64,000 nt of DNA from Roseburia_C sp900315735 (GTDB lineage Bacteria; Bacillota; Clostridia; Lachnospirales; Lachnospiraceae), in NCBI GenBank assembly GCA_052118425.1, contig JBQKHF010000010.1. One strand, given 5' to 3'. This document shows positions 53,348 to 62,677 of the stretch, piece after piece (within the stretch, counting starts at the first letter, position 1; each line of letters begins with the position of its first letter). Below the pieces are notes generated by a model, which was given only the letters and a program-made list of their open reading frames with translations, was not told the origin of the DNA and searched no databases. The position numbers and the translations under genes are program-made.

Positions 53348-53833
53348 ATGAGCATGGATAAGAAAAACATTTTGACCTATCAGGGTTTACAGAAACTGGA
53401 AGACGAGTTACAGAATCTGAAAGTGGTCAGAAGAAAAGAAGTTGCACAGAAGATTAAAGAAGCAAGAGAGCAGGGAGACTTATCTGAGAACGCTGAGTAC
53501 GATGCAGCAAAAGATGAGCAGCGTGATATCGAAGCAAGAATCGAACAGATTGAGAAAATCTTAAAGAATGCAGAAGTCGTAGTAGAAGAAGAAGTTGACT
53601 TAGACAAGATTAACATCGGATGTCAGGTAAAAATTCTTGATATGGAATTCGATGAAGAACTGGAATATAAAATTGTTGGTTCCACAGAAGCAAACAGCTT
53701 AAAGGGAAAGATTTCCAACGAGTCTCCGGTTGGTAAAGCATTAATCGGTGCCAGCGTTGGTGACGTAGTAGAAGTTGAGACCCAGATGGGTAACTTAAAA
53801 TACAAAGTATTAGGAATCCACAGATCAAACTAA
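53348..53833 (+). CDS. greA: Transcription elongation factor GreA
   Basis: 161 residues. N-terminal coiled coil (KVVRRKEVAQKIKEAREQGDLSENAEYDAAKDEQ, read in parts) with the acidic tip DLSENAEYDAAKDE that enters the RNA polymerase secondary channel, then the FKBP-like domain with SPVGKALIGASVGDVVEV. It relieves backtracked polymerase. AAGGAAGGG precedes the ATG; lysS starts 18 nt later. Confidence 0.96.
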   Translation: MSMDKKNILTYQGLQKLEDELQNLKVVRRKEVAQKIKEAREQGDLSENAEYDAAKDEQRDIEARIEQIEKILKNAEVVVEEEVDLDKINIGCQVKILDMEFDEELEYKIVGSTEANSLKGKISNESPVGKALIGASVGDVVEVETQMGNLKYKVLGIHRSN

Positions 53834-53851
53834 CAGATTAGGAGAACAAAG

Positions 53852-55342
53852 ATGGCGGAACAGAAGAACGTACAGGAACAGGATATTAACCAGTTAATCA
53901 AGGTGCGCCGTGATAAGTTAAAAGAACTTCAGGAAAATGGAAAAGATCCGTTCCAGATAACCAAATATGATGTAACAAACCACAGCACAGATATCAAAGA
54001 CGACTTTGATGCCTATGAAGGAAAAGAGGTATCTATTGCAGGTCGTATGATGTTCAAACGTGTGATGGGAAAAGCTTCTTTCTGTAATGTACAGGATTTA
54101 AAAGGAAGTATTCAGGCATATGTCGCAAGAGACGAAATCGGAGAAGATTCTTATAAAGATTTCAAGAAATATGATATCGGAGATATTTTAGGAATCAAAG
54201 GAAAGGTATTTAAGACCAAGACCGGAGAAATCTCTATCCATGCATCTGAGGTAACTTTATTATCCAAGAGCTTACAGATTTTACCAGAGAAGTTCCACGG
54301 ACTTACTGATACCGATACCAGATATCGTCAGCGTTATGTAGACCTTATCATGAATCAGGAATCCAAGCAGACTTTCATCAAACGTTCCCAGATTATCAAG
54401 GAAATCCGTAATTTCTTAGCTGGACGTGACTTCATGGAAGTTGAGACTCCAATGCTGGTTTCCAACGCAGGTGGAGCAGCCGCAAGACCATTTGAAACAC
54501 ATTACAACGCATTAAATGAAGATGTAAAACTTCGTATTTCTCTTGAGTTATACTTAAAGAGACTGATTGTTGGTGGTTTAGAGCGTGTTTACGAAATCGG
54601 ACGAGTATTCCGTAACGAGGGTGTTGATACCCGCCACAATCCGGAATTTACATTGATGGAGTTATACCAGGCATACACCGATTATGAAGGCATGATGGAA
54701 CTTACCGAGAGCATGTTCCGTTATCTTGCAGAAAAAGTATGCGGCACTACAAAGATTACTTACAATGGCATTGAAATCGACCTTGGAAAGCCTTTCGAGC
54801 GTCTGACCATGAACGATGCCATCAAGAAATATGCCGGCATCGATTTCGATACCGTAGCAGATGATGAGGCTGCAAAGGCTTTAGCAAGAGAGCATCACAT
54901 TGAATTCGAAGAGCGTCATACCAAGGGCGATATCATCAACCTTTTCTTCGAAGAATTCTGTGAGAAAGAACTGATTCAGCCGACCTTTATCATGGATCAT
55001 CCGGTAGCAATTTCTCCGCTTACCAAGAAGAAACCGTCTGACCCAACCAAGGTAGAGCGTTTTGAATTATTTATCAATACATGGGAAATGTGTAATGCAT
55101 ATTCCGAGTTAAATGACCCGATTGACCAGCGTGAGCGTTTCGCAGCACAGGATGCCGCATTTGAAGCCGGCGATGAGGAAGCAAACCATACCGACGAAGA
55201 TTTCTTAAATGCACTGGAAATCGGTATGCCACCTACCGGTGGAATCGGATATGGAATCGACCGTCTGGTTATGCTGTTGACAGATTCACCGGCAATCCGT
55301 GACGTATTGCTCTTCCCGACGATGAAGTCGTTGGACAAATAA
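53852..55342 (+). CDS. lysS: Lysyl-tRNA synthetase, class II
   Basis: 496 residues. The N-terminal OB-fold anticodon-binding domain (about 60-150; VSIAGRMMFKRVMGKASF) is followed by the class II catalytic core: motif 2 RVFRNEGVDTRHNPEFTLME and motif 3 GIGYGIDRLVMLLTD, both intact. It charges tRNA-Lys. AGGAGAAC precedes the ATG. A conjugative element begins just after its stop codon. The coding region remains complete, so the insertion has spared the gene. Confidence 0.96.
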   Translation: MAEQKNVQEQDINQLIKVRRDKLKELQENGKDPFQITKYDVTNHSTDIKDDFDAYEGKEVSIAGRMMFKRVMGKASFCNVQDLKGSIQAYVARDEIGEDSYKDFKKYDIGDILGIKGKVFKTKTGEISIHASEVTLLSKSLQILPEKFHGLTDTDTRYRQRYVDLIMNQESKQTFIKRSQIIKEIRNFLAGRDFMEVETPMLVSNAGGAAARPFETHYNALNEDVKLRISLELYLKRLIVGGLERVYEIGRVFRNEGVDTRHNPEFTLMELYQAYTDYEGMMELTESMFRYLAEKVCGTTKITYNGIEIDLGKPFERLTMNDAIKKYAGIDFDTVADDEAAKALAREHHIEFEERHTKGDIINLFFEEFCEKELIQPTFIMDHPVAISPLTKKKPSDPTKVERFELFINTWEMCNAYSELNDPIDQRERFAAQDAAFEAGDEEANHTDEDFLNALEIGMPPTGGIGYGIDRLVMLLTDSPAIRDVLLFPTMKSLDK

Positions 55343-55645
55343 ATCCAGTCTTTATGCGGGTTTGCGGACTTTTAAATTGTATGGTACGACAAGAGTACGA
55401 CAAAATAACCTGTCTTAAAGGGTTAAAATAAACGATTTTAAATTAAAATCGAGTCAGTTCAAGTTAATATTTTGTACTATAAGGACATTTTTCTAAAAGA
55501 AATTTTAGAGAAGTGTCCTTTTTTGCGTGTAGCAATGAGCCAAGTGCCATGCTTGCATGAGCATTTGGCGAATGCCGCGACAGCGAGTAGCTATGCTGCG
55601 AGCGTTATGGTCAGTAAAGCAAACTAAGAAATGGAGGAAATGAAC
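55343..55645. other. Left junction region of the conjugative element
   Basis: No gene that I can support. In order it holds two 9-bp direct repeats GTACGACAA with an 11-bp period (55384-55392 and 55395-55403), a CGATTTT-N5-AAAATCG inverted repeat (55433-55451), a terminator (55481-55525), and a G+C-richer block with short inverted repeats up to about 55610. Direct repeats one helical turn apart near an element end resemble arm-type binding sites of tyrosine recombinases. No integrase gene is at this end. Confidence 0.5.
55481..55525 (+). terminator. Intrinsic terminator after lysS, inside the junction region
   Basis: AAGGACA and TGTCCTT arms with further pairing of the interior (TTTTCT/AGAGAA-like), followed by T6. 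Confidence 0.8.
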
Positions 55646-56119
55646 ATGAATAGTACAGCGTTAGGAGCAGGAGCCGAAAAAGCTCAAGAAATTATTTTTA
55701 TTAGCGAAGCACATGAGAAATTCTACTACGAGAAATTAAAAGAGGTGAGGTATCAGGATGTGTACCACAAGGCACTTTGCTATTGTCTTGGTATTAGCGA
55801 TGATACCAGAAGAAATGCAAATCGCATTTATGATTTTAAGACAGACTGTGTAAAGACAGAATGTTTACATGAAGGCTGGCAGACCAGCGGAAGCGTGAAA
55901 GTAGTCAGAATGGCGTTTAATCTGTACTGCAACGGTACACCAAGTGTTGACGATTACAAGGACGCAGAGGAGCAGATCAATGAGTGTAGGCAGTATACGG
56001 TGGAAGAATTGTTCTGCTGTGTCTACGCACCGTATTTTTGGCAGGCGATACAAATCCGGTATCCGGAATATGCAACCTATAACCGGAAACTGTATGCCTT
56101 GTTTGGAGGAGCAGATTGA
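55646..56119 (+). CDS. DUF6075-like protein of conjugative elements
   Basis: Start at ATG 55646, 8 nt after GGAGGAA; 157 residues. It contains EIIFISEAHEKFYYEKLKEV and KALCYCLGISDDTRRN. The DUF6075 name is from memory; the protein is small, cytosolic and of unknown function. It is the first gene after the left junction and overlaps the next gene by 1 nt. Confidence 0.65.
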   Translation: MNSTALGAGAEKAQEIIFISEAHEKFYYEKLKEVRYQDVYHKALCYCLGISDDTRRNANRIYDFKTDCVKTECLHEGWQTSGSVKVVRMAFNLYCNGTPSVDDYKDAEEQINECRQYTVEELFCCVYAPYFWQAIQIRYPEYATYNRKLYALFGGAD

Positions 56120-56298
56120 TGTTAAAAGTTCGATTGATGGGAACAAAGAATGATATTAAATGGTTTGGGAAGATTTTGCAGAGAAATCCCAAGATTGAGG
56201 TAACAGAGTTTTCAGATTTATACCCGAATAAAGGAACAAAGAAATTCCACAGGGCTTATGTGGAAGTCAGAAAAAGCAACGTAAAAGAAAATGAGTAG
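56119..56298 (+). CDS. DUF3970-like small protein
   Basis: 59 residues from ATG 56119 (TGATG overlap with the previous stop). The pattern KVRLMGTKNDIKWFGKIL ... RAYVEVRKS fits the DUF3970 family, small alpha/beta proteins common in conjugative elements. No catalytic residues are known. Confidence 0.65.
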   Translation: MLKVRLMGTKNDIKWFGKILQRNPKIEVTEFSDLYPNKGTKKFHRAYVEVRKSNVKENE

Positions 56299-56318
56299 AA
56301 AGCAAAGGAGAATTTATC

Positions 56319-57104
56319 ATGTGTAGAGTTATTGCAATCGCAAATCAGAAAGGTGGAGTCGGAAAGACCACCACAACAAGCAATTTAGGAATTGGACTGG
56401 CAAAACAGGGGAAAAAGGTACTTTTGATTGATGCCGATGCACAGGGCAGTCTTACCGCAAGTTTGGGGTACACAGAGCCGGACGCAATCGAGATCACATT
56501 GGCATCGGTCATGGGCAGTCTGATTAAGGACGAGGAAGTTGAGCCTATGGATGGTATTTTACACCATGAGGAAGGAATAGACCTTATGCCGGGAAACATT
56601 GAGCTTTCCGGTCTGGAGGTTTCCCTTGTGAATGTCATGAGCCGGGAGAGTATCATGCATGAGTACATAAGCATGGTACAGGATTATTACGATTACATCT
56701 TAATTGACTGTATGCCTTCACTTGGAATGATTACCATAAATGCCTTTGCCTGTGCTGACAGTATTCTGATACCTGTGCAGGCAGCATATCTGCCCGTTAA
56801 AGGTTTACAGCAACTTATCAAGACCATTGGCAAGGTAAAGCGTCAGATTAACCCAAAACTGGAGATAGAGGGCATTTTATTGACAATGGTGGACAGTAGG
56901 ACGAATTACGCAAGGGATATTAGTGCCATGCTGAAAGAAGCCTATGGAAGCCGGGTAAAGATATTTACCAACATTATCCCGATTTCAGTAAGGGCGGCGG
57001 AGATTTCTGCGGAAGGTGTCAGCATTTATAAGCATGATCCAAAGGGAAAGGTGGCATCTGCCTACAATTCTTTGACAGAGGAGGTGCTTGCAAATGAGCA
57101 GTAA
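56319..57104 (+). CDS. parA: ParA/Soj-family partition ATPase
   Basis: 261 residues. The deviant Walker A KGGVGKTTTTSNLG is at residues about 11-24; the Walker B region DYILIDCMPSLGMITINA is intact. It is a MinD/ParA ATPase that should pair with the ParB encoded 10 nt before its end (overlap) and stabilise the excised circular element or help in its transfer. AAAGGAG precedes the ATG. Confidence 0.93.
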   Translation: MCRVIAIANQKGGVGKTTTTSNLGIGLAKQGKKVLLIDADAQGSLTASLGYTEPDAIEITLASVMGSLIKDEEVEPMDGILHHEEGIDLMPGNIELSGLEVSLVNVMSRESIMHEYISMVQDYYDYILIDCMPSLGMITINAFACADSILIPVQAAYLPVKGLQQLIKTIGKVKRQINPKLEIEGILLTMVDSRTNYARDISAMLKEAYGSRVKIFTNIIPISVRAAEISAEGVSIYKHDPKGKVASAYNSLTEEVLANEQ

Positions 57105-57990
57105 TACAAAGACAGGAAGCGCATCTAAAATCAAAATGGAGAGTTTTGATGATTTATTCGGTGGAAGCAGTGCACAGGAAATAGGGGCAGAGCAGATTAT
57201 CAATGCTCCGTTAGCAGACCTTCATGAGTTCAAAGACCACCCGTTTAAGGTATTGGACGATGAAAAGATGGAGGAAACAACGGAGAGTATCAGACTTTAC
57301 GGGGTACTTGTTCCGGGAATTGCAAGACCGAGAGCTGGCGGCGGCTATGAGCTGATTGCCGGACACCGCAGAAAACATGGCTCGGAAAGAGCCGGAAAAA
57401 CGGAAATGCCGATTATTGTCCGCAATTATTCCGATGATGAAGCAACCATTATCATGGTGGATTCTAATATCCAGAGAGAGGACATTTTGCCGAGTGAAAA
57501 GGCAAAAGCCTATAAGATGAAGTATGAAGCCATGAAGCATCAGGGAAAGAAATCGGGCAAGAATACCCTTGATGAAGTGGGGGAAGCTGCCGGGGAGAAT
57601 GCAAAAAAGGTACAGCGTTATATCTGGCTTTCAAGGCTGTCCGATGAGCTTCTTGAAATGGTGGACAGTAGGAAATTGGGTTTTTCACAGGGCGTGGACA
57701 TATCCTTTCTGTCAGAGGAAGCACAGCAGTGGGTAAAGGTCATTATAGAGGAACAGGGTTGTAATGTCAGTATCGTACAATCCGGCAAGCTAAAGGAATA
57801 TGGCAAAAGCGGAGAGCTTACGTTTGCAATGGTGCGGCTGATCCTGACAGAAGAAAAGCCAAAGGAACGCAAGGTTACACTGAAAGCGGACAAGATAAGC
57901 AAATATTTTTCAGACAGCTATTCCAATGAGGAGATTGAAAATGTCATCATTTCACTTCTTGATAAATGGAGAGAGGAAGGGGCTGTTTGA
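57094..57990 (+). CDS. parB: ParB-family partition protein
   Basis: Start at ATG 57094 after GAGGAGGT; 298 residues. The ParB/Srx nuclease-like domain (about 35-120) has GGGYELIAGHRRKHGSERAG and the following EMPIIVRNY; HTH-like helices come after it. It should bind parS-like sites near this locus. The start overlaps parA. Confidence 0.9.
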   Translation: MSSNTKTGSASKIKMESFDDLFGGSSAQEIGAEQIINAPLADLHEFKDHPFKVLDDEKMEETTESIRLYGVLVPGIARPRAGGGYELIAGHRRKHGSERAGKTEMPIIVRNYSDDEATIIMVDSNIQREDILPSEKAKAYKMKYEAMKHQGKKSGKNTLDEVGEAAGENAKKVQRYIWLSRLSDELLEMVDSRKLGFSQGVDISFLSEEAQQWVKVIIEEQGCNVSIVQSGKLKEYGKSGELTFAMVRLILTEEKPKERKVTLKADKISKYFSDSYSNEEIENVIISLLDKWREEGAV

Positions 57991-57992
57991 GC

Positions 57993-59129
57993 ATGGGATA
58001 TTTGACAAGCGGAAATGAGATTGTTGACGCAATGGGTTCTATAAATATCTCCGGAAACATTATCCCGGCTATCTGGTATAAAACAATCACAAAGGAGAAT
58101 GGGAAACCATATCTCCTTGCGATTGTTATTTTGGCGGATATTGTCTATTGGTATCGTCCTTCAGAGGTACGGGATCAGGGAACCGGGCATATTCTTGGAT
58201 GGAAAAAGAAGTTTTCAGAGGATATTTTAAGACAGAGCTATCAGTATTATGCGGATTTGTTTGGAGAATCTAAGAAAACAGTAAAAACCGCCATGGATAA
58301 ATTGGAGAGGCTACAGGTAATCAGGAGAGAGTTCCGGACAGTCAGCTACGGAGACGGACTTGTTTGTAATAATGTGATGTATGTGGAACTAAAGCCGGAT
58401 ATGCTTTACCGACTGACATTTCCAGAGGAAATTCCTGCTATGAATGGGGAGAACAATTCATACGCAGACTTATCTGATGTCAAAATGGGAGGGAGACTCC
58501 CTACAAAATCGGATACCCCTATGGAAATTTCGGGAGGGAGGGGTATCCCAGATGGGACACAGGTATCTACAAAATGGGATACAGGTCATGACGAAACGGA
58601 TAACAGCCTCTCTCCGGAACCGGATATAGGTCTATCCCATAATGGAGAGACAGATTCATATACTACTGCAAATATTACTGACGGAGAATCCTATCATATC
58701 AATCAAGCTGACGGTGAAACAGAAAAAACGATTGATGCGATGGAGGATGTTAACGCATACATTGAAATCATCAAGGAGAACATTGAATACGATCACTACA
58801 TGAAATACAGTGATTGGCAGGACAGGGAGCTTTATGATGAGCTTTTTGAGATTATCTGTGAAGTGGTCTGTGTAAAGCACAAGACGGTAAGGATAGGCGG
58901 GGATGATTACCCTTATGAGCTGGTAAAGTCAAAGTTCCTGAAACTGAACAGTTCACACTTGAATTATGTCATTGGCTGCATGAAGAATACCACAACCAAG
59001 ATTACAAACATCAAGGCGTATATGGTGACAACGCTCTATAATGCACCAAGCACAATCAATCATTATTACCAACAAGAGGTACAGCACGATATGTATGGAG
59101 GTGGATGGCATGAAAAGGGTATTGTTTAA
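57993..59129 (+). CDS. DUF6017-type replication initiator-like protein of the element
   Basis: Start at ATG 57993; 378 residues. The N-terminal winged-helix region (ISGNIIPAIWYKTITKENGKPYLLAIVILADIVYWYRPSE, read in parts) resembles RepA-N-type or phage replication proteins. A low-complexity linker rich in Thr, Asp and Asn is at about 155-245. The C-terminal domain (about 248-375; DVNAYIEIIKENIEYDHYM) is DUF6017. It follows parAB, so it is likely the element's replication or maintenance protein. Confidence 0.75.
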   Translation: MGYLTSGNEIVDAMGSINISGNIIPAIWYKTITKENGKPYLLAIVILADIVYWYRPSEVRDQGTGHILGWKKKFSEDILRQSYQYYADLFGESKKTVKTAMDKLERLQVIRREFRTVSYGDGLVCNNVMYVELKPDMLYRLTFPEEIPAMNGENNSYADLSDVKMGGRLPTKSDTPMEISGGRGIPDGTQVSTKWDTGHDETDNSLSPEPDIGLSHNGETDSYTTANITDGESYHINQADGETEKTIDAMEDVNAYIEIIKENIEYDHYMKYSDWQDRELYDELFEIICEVVCVKHKTVRIGGDDYPYELVKSKFLKLNSSHLNYVIGCMKNTTTKITNIKAYMVTTLYNAPSTINHYYQQEVQHDMYGGGWHEKGIV

Positions 59130-59445
59130 GGTCATTGTTCCGGCAGTGATAATTGCGGTATGGATGCTGACCTGTTATCCGGTATGCAATAAAGCAGAAG
59201 GCTTTGACTGGTTTTTATATTGGATTATTGCAGGGTGCCCGTTTGGTATCCGCCGGATGTGCCTGTGGCTGATACCGAAGAATTTCGGCATCAGCGGGAG
59301 CATTGGTGTTCTTGCTCTGAATTGTATCATAGGCGGTTTAATCGGCGGTGTAGTGCTGATTTTCAAGATAATCGGCATTGCAGGAGAGCTTATCAGTATT
59401 ATAACAGGACACTTCTGGACAAAAAGTCCAAAAGTGGAAATATAG
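59110..59445 (+). CDS. Small polytopic membrane protein (DUF6050-like)
   Basis: Start at ATG 59110, 8 nt after GGAGGTG and inside the end of the preceding gene; 111 residues with three or four hydrophobic helices. The DUF6050 name is tentative. The last codons (WTKSPKVE) are formed by the first copy of the element's 28-bp palindrome. Confidence 0.6.
   Translation: MKRVLFKVIVPAVIIAVWMLTCYPVCNKAEGFDWFLYWIIAGCPFGIRRMCLWLIPKNFGISGSIGVLALNCIIGGLIGGVVLIFKIIGIAGELISIITGHFWTKSPKVEI
59410..59437. promoter_or_regulatory. Palindrome copy 1 (ACTTCTGGAC-N5-GTCCAAAAGT)
   Basis: Imperfect 10-bp inverted repeat with a 5-nt centre, within the last codons of the small membrane protein gene. Confidence 0.7.
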
Positions 59446-59446
59446 A

Positions 59447-59473
59447 ACTTCTGGACATTTAGTCCAAAGGTGG
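59447..59473. promoter_or_regulatory. Palindrome copy 2 (ACTTCTGGAC-N5-GTCCAAAGGT)
   Basis: Second copy, 36 bp (centre to centre) after the first and upstream of the gene at 59530. Confidence 0.7.
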
Positions 59474-59529
59474 GGCAGTCAGAACATGGCTGCTCTTTTA
59501 GTGTCAGAAAGGAAGGAGCAAAAAGATAT

Positions 59530-60180
59530 ATGGAGTCAATGAGAGATGTGGACAGGGTAATGGAACGGGAGATTAAAAAAGGAAGCACGCCCTTACAGTT
59601 TGAACAGTTAGGTTTTGGCGATTACAGCTACAATGAAATTACTTCAAAGGAAAAGCTGTTGCAGGTGCTTTCCTATCTGTTGCGGATTGGTGAGTATGAG
59701 CCATTCGCCGGAAAAACCATAGGAAACAATGTTTATATGGATATGCGGGGGAAAAAAGCTGTTTTTAAGAGAACAAGACTGACCTATGAGAGAAATAATA
59801 TTTTTGCAACAATTAAGCGGCTGGCAAAGAAGTATAAGCCGGATTATGAGGGAAAGGTGTATCTGGAAACAGTAAGATGTTTCTTTACCATATCTGAGGA
59901 AGAATTGGAAAAGTGCCGATACAATTATAAAGGCAAAGATACCTATGCCTTTGTGATGTCTGACAGATATATCTTGGCTTTATATACATACTGCCTGTCT
60001 GCAAGAAAAGCGGTGGCTTTGGAAAATATAGAGCTGGAGGGACTATCGGAAGCGGAGCTTTATATGGTAAAATTAGAGAGTGTCAGGGAAGTGTTATTTC
60101 AGGCATTGCTATTGGATGATGTCAAATTTGAAGAGGGCAAGATGTATGCGGAGCTATGTAGCATCTATCTTTTGGAATAG
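59530..60180 (+). CDS. Element-encoded cytosolic protein of unknown function
   Basis: 216 residues from ATG 59530 (AAGGAAGGAG about 11 nt upstream). An upstream in-frame ATG at 59470 overlaps the palindrome and is less likely. The protein is soluble and alpha/beta, with basic surface segments (KAVFKRTRLTYERNNIFATIKRLAKKYKP). No family is recognised. It lies downstream of two palindromes that could control it. Confidence 0.55.
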   Translation: MESMRDVDRVMEREIKKGSTPLQFEQLGFGDYSYNEITSKEKLLQVLSYLLRIGEYEPFAGKTIGNNVYMDMRGKKAVFKRTRLTYERNNIFATIKRLAKKYKPDYEGKVYLETVRCFFTISEEELEKCRYNYKGKDTYAFVMSDRYILALYTYCLSARKAVALENIELEGLSEAELYMVKLESVREVLFQALLLDDVKFEEGKMYAELCSIYLLE

Positions 60181-60188
60181 GAGTAAGA

Positions 60189-60377
60189 ATGGCAAGCAAG
60201 ATTTGTCCTAACTGTGGCAAGAAGATTATACAGCAGTTTATCGGATTGCAATACTGCAAGTGTGTTACAAGCTGGAAGAAAGACATGGGATTTTTTGAAC
60301 GTAATGGGGATATGATGTTTACATTAGAACGGAAGAAAGTTGGAAACAAGACGAAACAGAGTCCTGTAATTAGATGA
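60189..60377 (+). CDS. Small zinc-ribbon-like protein
   Basis: 62 residues. CPNCGKK at residues 6-12 and CKC about 15 residues later could bind one zinc ion. It starts 8 nt after the preceding gene with AGGAG. Similar tiny Cys-rich proteins occur in conjugative elements; function unknown. Confidence 0.6.
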   Translation: MASKICPNCGKKIIQQFIGLQYCKCVTSWKKDMGFFERNGDMMFTLERKKVGNKTKQSPVIR

Positions 60378-60422
60378 CGATAAATATGTCAAATAGAATT
60401 CGAAGGAGTTGAATATAAACGA

Positions 60423-61358
60423 ATGAAAACTATATTTGGTAAAGAAGAAATCGAGATGTATTCTCAAAAAGCCTCTCAGTATTGTGGAAAAACAGTATTT
60501 AATATGGGTGGAGATATAGATGAGAATGATAGGAATGAGTTAAATCTGGATTTTGAAGAAAATGCGATTTACTGTGATAATTGTTTTGATGGACTTTTTG
60601 AGCAAATAAATATCTGCCGTTTTGGTGATAGACTTTTTGTTGAAGTTCAGAAATTAGGGGACTATGATGGTTTTTATAAGGATTGGTCAATGAAAAAATA
60701 TATGCAGACTTTGTATGAAATTTGTGAAAGTGTTGATGAAGTTTGGGTAAGCAATTATGAATATGTAGAAGATGATCCTGCGGGTAGAGCCTTTTTTATC
60801 GCTTTTCTATTTGACATAAATGAGTTCCAATATTATGAAGAAATATATAAATATTGTCATGATTTTTACAAACAGATAGATACTTTAGTAGAAAGAAAAC
60901 TTAAGGGATGCTATTGGGATAAAAAATTTGAAGAAGATGAAATGGAATTCTGTAGACTGTATCTTACACCTTTTTTCAAGAAAATTGGATTTGAACAAGT
61001 TATATTCAATCATGGAAATAAGGAGTTTGGAAAAGACTATATTTTAGTGACAAAAGATATTTTTGGAAGAACAGAATATTATGGGGTTCAAGCTAAGGCA
61101 GGAAATATGAGTGGCACAGCTACATCTAATATCAATGAGATTGCTAATCAGATAAATATGGGATTTAATGTTCCGTATACACTGGTGAGTGGAGAAAAAG
61201 TGTATATTTCTAAGATGATAATAGCCATATCTGGAAATTTTACGGATAATGCTCAGACAATAATTCAAAATGTTGTTTCTGATAGATATAAATTTACGAA
61301 TACAATTTTTCTTTCTAAAAAAGAATTGGAAAATCACAATATAATGATAGAAAAGTAA
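60423..61358 (+). CDS. Mrr-like PD-(D/E)XK nuclease domain protein (possible defence cargo)
   Basis: 311 residues, soluble. The C-terminal half has the order expected of restriction-endonuclease-like folds: a helix with Glu (EMEFCRLYLTPFFKKIGF), then FGKDYILV with the catalytic Asp, then YYGVQAKAGNM, whose Q-A-K corresponds to (D/E)-X-K in Mrr-type enzymes. The N-terminal half (about 1-165) is unlike any family I know and may sense a target. Codon use is far more A+T rich than that of the flanking element genes. It sits beside a DUF4238 gene. Confidence 0.6.
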   Translation: MKTIFGKEEIEMYSQKASQYCGKTVFNMGGDIDENDRNELNLDFEENAIYCDNCFDGLFEQINICRFGDRLFVEVQKLGDYDGFYKDWSMKKYMQTLYEICESVDEVWVSNYEYVEDDPAGRAFFIAFLFDINEFQYYEEIYKYCHDFYKQIDTLVERKLKGCYWDKKFEEDEMEFCRLYLTPFFKKIGFEQVIFNHGNKEFGKDYILVTKDIFGRTEYYGVQAKAGNMSGTATSNINEIANQINMGFNVPYTLVSGEKVYISKMIIAISGNFTDNAQTIIQNVVSDRYKFTNTIFLSKKELENHNIMIEK

Positions 61359-61474
61359 TTTGATATTTGTAATTTTATCATTTATGCAAATCGGAAATTA
61401 TTTTATTTTAGTCGTATGGTTATGATGTTATTAAAAATTAATGAGCAGAATAAATTGAAAGTGGTGAAATATAA

Positions 61475-62677
61475 ATGGATAAACAAAAAAATGACAAGAG
61501 GCGACAGCATTATGTACCAAAGTTTTATCTTCGCAATTTTTCCGAAAACAATAAGTCTGTTGGAATATATTTATTTAAAACAAACAAGATAATTGAGCAT
61601 GGATCCATTAATGATAATCTATGGGCAGAATATTTTTATGGAGAGGATGCAGTGATTGAAAATAAACTAGCTGAGCATGAAGGTAGATGGAATGATATTA
61701 TTTCTTCAATTATTAATACCGAAAGGCTTCCTGATACAGAAAGAGATTTAACATGGCTACGATATTTCATATTGATTTCTTCTGCTCGCACACTAAAACG
61801 TGGAAATCAAACGAATAATGATTATACTACTTTAATAAAAAAAGTACTTGAGGTAGAGGAACCAGAACTTTTTAAGAGAATAATGAACGCAGGCGAAGAC
61901 AGATTGTTCGTTAAAATGAAATATCCAGCATTACCATTTATAAATGTAGCTCAACAATTTGTGCCACTAGTAATCGATCTTAAAATGGAACTATTAATTA
62001 ACAGAAGTACTATAGATTATGTAACATCTGATAATCCTACTGTATTTTACAACCAATTATTTCAAGAAAAAAATCTATCACGTGGATTTGGATGGGGGGA
62101 ATCTGGGATACAGTTTATTGTTCCGATTAGTCCAAGAATTGCTATTTGCATGTATGACAGTGAAGTTTATGATATTAAGGAAAACATTTTGAATTCCAAT
62201 AGCACAATTAACAAACTAAACGAACTCTTTTTGAACAATGCTGACGAATTGATTGTTTTCATATATGGTGGTGATGCTAAAGCAAAAAGTGAGAAACTGA
62301 GTTATATTGATAGACTTGTTAAGAGAAGGGGAGATCCTTCTGTTCAAGATGACGACTGTCACATGATAACTTTTTCGAATAAACAAACTGTTGGAAAGAA
62401 CGATTTGTCCGATATCTTCGAAATTAAGCAAAAATATAAGGAAATGAGGATATCAAATCATAGCAAAGAAGAAATTGAACAGAAGCTAAATATTGAAATG
62501 GAAAAACTTGTTGCAAAACTACAAGCAATAACAGAAGATGAAAGACAAGCATTGTTGGAAAGCAAAAAAGTTGAATTAATAGGGGTTGAGTTTAATGATA
62601 TGGAAAGACCGTGGGTTAAGTTCTATGAAAAATATAAAGCGGAGATAATGACTCTTTTTGAACTCATGAAGAAGTAA
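61475..62677 (+). CDS. DUF4238-domain protein
   Basis: 400 residues, soluble. The N-terminal RRQHYVPKFYLRNFSEN is the hallmark of DUF4238 (H-Y-V-P-x-F-Y-L-x-x-F). A later TSDNPTVFYNQ segment and the all-helical C-terminus (about 300-400, Lys/Glu rich) are typical of the family. Its biochemical role is not established in what I know; members occur on mobile elements and near restriction genes. A+T-rich codon use like its neighbour. GTGGTG lies 8 nt before the ATG. No promoter I can assign stands out in the 116-nt gap. Confidence 0.75.
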   Translation: MDKQKNDKRRQHYVPKFYLRNFSENNKSVGIYLFKTNKIIEHGSINDNLWAEYFYGEDAVIENKLAEHEGRWNDIISSIINTERLPDTERDLTWLRYFILISSARTLKRGNQTNNDYTTLIKKVLEVEEPELFKRIMNAGEDRLFVKMKYPALPFINVAQQFVPLVIDLKMELLINRSTIDYVTSDNPTVFYNQLFQEKNLSRGFGWGESGIQFIVPISPRIAICMYDSEVYDIKENILNSNSTINKLNELFLNNADELIVFIYGGDAKAKSEKLSYIDRLVKRRGDPSVQDDDCHMITFSNKQTVGKNDLSDIFEIKQKYKEMRISNHSKEEIEQKLNIEMEKLVAKLQAITEDERQALLESKKVELIGVEFNDMERPWVKFYEKYKAEIMTLFELMKK

